Shown in pieces: positions 61,569 to 64,000 of a DNA stretch of 64,000 nt (its first letter is position 1; each line of letters begins with the position of its first letter). The notes under the pieces are model-generated. The model searched no databases. It was not told where the DNA came from and saw only the letters and a list, made by a program, of their open reading frames with translations. The position numbers and the translations under genes are program-made. The stretch comes from JBBIQS01 sp037442205. GTDB lineage: Bacteria > Myxococcota > Myxococcia > Myxococcales > UBA5297. Location: the NCBI GenBank assembly GCA_037442205.1, contig JBBIQS010000047.1:1-64000 (forward strand), written 5' to 3'.

Positions 61569-62194
61569 CGCAGCCTGGCCTCCACGAAGACCTGCAGCAC
61601 GACCCGCTGTTGGTAGGGGGCCGAGGCATCCCAGCCGTGCGGCCGCTGCGTTCCGCCGGCTCCCAACATGAGATCGGAGCCGAGCCTCAAGGGGATTCCC
61701 AGGTCGAGGTCCAAGCGAGGGCCGAGCCCCAGCGCCCCTACCAGATGGCCGCCGTTGTAGGCGCACTGGCCAAGGCGAGTGGAGCACGAAGAGGTGGGCC
61801 CCGCCCAGCCGACCTCGCCGGTGGCAGCCAGGTGGATGCGCGACTCCTCGCCCAGCCTGAGCAAATAGCCGACCCACAGCAGCCCCAGGTTGAGCCCGCT
61901 GCCACGGCCCTCGCTGCCGCGGATCGCCAATCCGGCCAGGCCCTCCAGCCCGAGCTCGAGCTGCGATAGGGCGGATCCCTCGAAACGGATTCCCAATCCG
62001 CCGCCGGCGGAGACCGCCGTTCCGGCCAGCAGCGATCGAACCTGCGTCGCCAGCCGCGGAGCAAGAGCCAGGCGCCCGGCCGAAGCCTGGGCCGCTGGAA
62101 TGGAAGCCTGCTCATTCAGTCCGGGCGGCGCCCCGGCCAGCGGCGCGGCGGCCACCGAGGCGGCCAGAATCAGGCTGCTGAAGGAGAGGGGCAT
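61565..62194 (-). CDS. Putative outer-membrane beta-barrel protein
   Basis: A 209-residue exported protein. The signal peptide MPLSFSSLILAASVAAAP precedes alternating amphipathic strands (LGIRFEGSALSQLELGLEGL; SRIHLAATGEVGW; GPRLDLDLGIPLRLGS) ending in QRVVLQVFVEARLR. It has two Cys in a loop (SSCSTRLGQC). An eight-stranded barrel is plausible. ATG 62194 is preferred over the longer frame start at 62311. It is divergent from the sensor gene at 62334 and coupled to the lipoprotein gene that follows. Confidence 0.6.
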   Translation of the reverse strand: MPLSFSSLILAASVAAAPLAGAPPGLNEQASIPAAQASAGRLALAPRLATQVRSLLAGTAVSAGGGLGIRFEGSALSQLELGLEGLAGLAIRGSEGRGSGLNLGLLWVGYLLRLGEESRIHLAATGEVGWAGPTSSCSTRLGQCAYNGGHLVGALGLGPRLDLDLGIPLRLGSDLMLGAGGTQRPHGWDASAPYQQRVVLQVFVEARLR

Positions 62195-62333
62195 CGCGTC
62201 ACGGGAGAAGAATGGACTGCTGAAGGCACCGCATCCTAGGAGAAGGTCGGGGGCGATGGCGAGATGGCCGATTGGCCTGCCGCGGCCGGTGGCTCTCTGG
62301 CGGCCCCGCACGCAGGCCTGCTAGACTCCACGG

Positions 62334-64000
62334 GTGGTCAAGAGCAAGGCGCGCAGTGGAAACAAGACCGCGGTCGTTCTTCCCGAGGGAAGCGCGGCCA
62401 AGATGAAGCACTGGCTCGAGCGCGCCGGCTACGAGCTTCGCCCGCTCTCGCAGCACCCGCAGCTGGCAGTGGTCGATCTCACAGATCCCGCCGGCAGCAA
62501 GGAACTCGCGGCGCTGCGCCGCTACCACCCGGAGTTGGCGGTGCTGGCGGTGGTCGGCGATTCCCACGACGAGGCCAAGCGCGGGCTCAAGCTGGGCGCC
62601 GACGGCTTCGTCGCCAAGGGCGCGCTCTCCCGCGAGTTCGACCTGCGGCTGGAGGCCGTCCACCGGCTGGCCGCGGCCCGCATCGACCAGGGGCGCCGCG
62701 AGCAGGACCTGGCGGTGCTGCTCGACCTGACCGCCGACTACGCCTCGGCCCTCGACGTCGCCACCCTGCTGCACGACGTCACCCGCCGGCTTGCCGAGGA
62801 ACTGTCGATCGACCGCTGCGCCCTGGTGCTGCTCGACGAGGAGCGCCAGCAGGGCCACATCGTCGCCGCCAGCGACGACCGCGCCCTCAAGGACGTGACC
62901 ATCGATCTCTCCCGCTACCCGGAGATCCGCGAGGCGGTGCGCACCGACCGCCCGGTGGTGGTCGACGACGTCGGCAGCCATCCGCTGCTGGGCGAGGTCA
63001 AGGAGGCGGTCACCCGCCGCGGCATCGCCGCCCTGGCCGCGGTGCCGCTGACGGTGCAGAAGAAGACCCTGGGGGTGCTGCTGCTGCGGGCCTCCGGCGG
63101 CGGCAAGCTGCAGGAGAGCGAGATCAACTTCGCCTGGACGGTGGCCCACGCCACCGCCATCGCCCTGCGCAACGCCAAGATGCTCGAGGGGCTGCGCGGC
63201 CAGGCCGAGCGCGCCCAGGCCCAGCTCGCCGAGCTCGCCCGCTACGAGGAGTTCTTCCAGTACGTCTCCGACGGAATCGCCATCCTCGACGACCAGGGGG
63301 CGCTGGCCAGCCTCAACCCCGCCGGCGCCGCCATCCTCGGCCTGCCCCCGGAGCAGGCCCGCGGCAGGATGTTCGCCTCCTTCGCCACCGCTCTCTCCGA
63401 GGTCGAGGTGATGGAGATGATGGCCTCCTCGCGCAGCGGGGCGGTCTGCCGCGAGCACGACCTCGAGGTGATGGCGGTCCCCGACCGGCGGCTGATGCTC
63501 TCGGTCTCGTGCTCGGCCATCGAGGGCGGCAAGGGGCTGATCCTCTCCTTCCGCGACGTCACCGATGCCCGCGCCATGGAGCGCGAGCTGCGCAAGACCA
63601 AGGAGTTCTTGGAGAAGCTGATCAACTCCTCGGTCGACGCCATCATCGCCTCGGACATGAAGGGGCAGATCATCCTCTACAACCGCAGCGCCGAGCGCAT
63701 CCTGGGCTACAGCGCCGAGGAGGCGGTGGGGAAGATCGACGTGCGCCGCCTCTATCCCGAGGGCATGGCCCGCCAGCTGATGCGGTTCATCGAGTCCGAG
63801 GAGCACGGCGGCGCCGGGCGGCTGGACCCGACCCGCACCGAGGTGGTCTCCCGCAACGGCGAGCGGGTGCCGGTGCTGCTGAGCGCCGCCCTGATCTACG
63901 AGGGCGATGCGCCGGTGGCCACCATGGGCGTCTTCTCCGACCTGCGCGAGCGCACCAAGCTCGAGGCCCGGCTGTCCAAGGCCCAGGAGCGGCTGGAGGA
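62334..64000 (+). CDS. Receiver-like/GAF/PAS/PAS signalling protein (partial, 3' end outside window)
   Basis: The frame is open from GTG 62334 to the window end (555 codons). Residues 10-120 form a receiver-like domain (KTAVVLPEG; LAVLAVVGDSHDE; LGADGFVAKG) in which the usual phospho-Asp region reads AVVDLTDP. A GAF domain follows (about 130-285: ELSIDRCALVLLDEERQQG), then two PAS domains (about 305-420 with YVSDGIAILDDQGALASLNP; about 430-545 with SSVDAIIASDMKGQIILYN). A histidine kinase domain probably lies beyond the edge. ATG 62403 is an alternative start, but would remove the first strand. Confidence 0.8.
   Translation, partial: MVKSKARSGNKTAVVLPEGSAAKMKHWLERAGYELRPLSQHPQLAVVDLTDPAGSKELAALRRYHPELAVLAVVGDSHDEAKRGLKLGADGFVAKGALSREFDLRLEAVHRLAAARIDQGRREQDLAVLLDLTADYASALDVATLLHDVTRRLAEELSIDRCALVLLDEERQQGHIVAASDDRALKDVTIDLSRYPEIREAVRTDRPVVVDDVGSHPLLGEVKEAVTRRGIAALAAVPLTVQKKTLGVLLLRASGGGKLQESEINFAWTVAHATAIALRNAKMLEGLRGQAERAQAQLAELARYEEFFQYVSDGIAILDDQGALASLNPAGAAILGLPPEQARGRMFASFATALSEVEVMEMMASSRSGAVCREHDLEVMAVPDRRLMLSVSCSAIEGGKGLILSFRDVTDARAMERELRKTKEFLEKLINSSVDAIIASDMKGQIILYNRSAERILGYSAEEAVGKIDVRRLYPEGMARQLMRFIESEEHGGAGRLDPTRTEVVSRNGERVPVLLSAALIYEGDAPVATMGVFSDLRERTKLEARLSKAQERLE

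Overview
The window is chromosomal DNA from a high-GC bacterium, most likely a member of the Myxococcota (former Deltaproteobacteria). Supporting signs are strong G/C third-position bias (which produces long false ORFs on the opposite strands), a Ser/Thr kinase with the HRDVSPQN catalytic loop and a PEGA-like domain, a DUF2378/TIGR02265-type protein, many lipoproteins with Cys-rich modules, an FG-GAP lipoprotein, and several sensor kinases. No rRNA, tRNA, CRISPR array, IS element or phage gene was seen. Species cannot be named from sequence alone.

Layout. 1-11.2 kb: a Pro/Tyr-repeat lipoprotein cut by the window edge, a sigma / anti-sigma / FecR fusion, two DsbA-family proteins, an archaemetzincin, truA, and a Ser/Thr kinase divergent from a lipoprotein gene with overlapping start codons. 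11.4-37.9 kb: a metal and electron-transfer island. At its two ends lie heavy-metal RND efflux genes (adaptor plus pump at 11.4-16.0 kb; Cys-rich protein, cupredoxin, TolC, adaptor and pump at 30.7-37.9 kb). Between them, 17.3-27.3 kb encodes a multicopper oxidase lipoprotein, three paralogous Cys/Met-rich lipoproteins, a Cyc2-like cytochrome-porin, a blue-copper protein, a CuA-like/cytochrome c fusion, a CuA domain fused to a membrane polyferredoxin, and a separate CuA protein. A histidine kinase and an NtrC-type sigma-54 activator follow (27.6-30.5 kb). Two of the lipoprotein genes carry matching -24/-12 promoters. This central block is my candidate for an undescribed system: a regulated envelope copper/haem/iron-sulfur electron pathway with no recognisable terminal reductase such as NosZ.

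37.9-39.2 kb: two genes lying back to back that both seem to lack their 5' ends, which suggests a deletion junction, then a lipoprotein. 39.2-46.9 kb: a HAD phosphatase and the threonine pathway (fused aspartokinase/homoserine dehydrogenase, DUF2378 protein, thrB, thrC), then eno with a clear intrinsic terminator. 46.9-53.9 kb: a coiled-coil lipoprotein, rseP, and a leftward four-gene unit joined by ATGA overlaps (sensor kinase, ThDP-dependent acetolactate-synthase-like enzyme, two short citrate-synthase-like proteins). 54.1-64.0 kb: an outer-membrane barrel protein, murJ with a HAD phosphatase, a quinone oxidoreductase, an FG-GAP lipoprotein, further lipoproteins, and a receiver/GAF/PAS/PAS sensor cut by the window end.

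All functions are inferred from motifs read by eye; no database search was possible.
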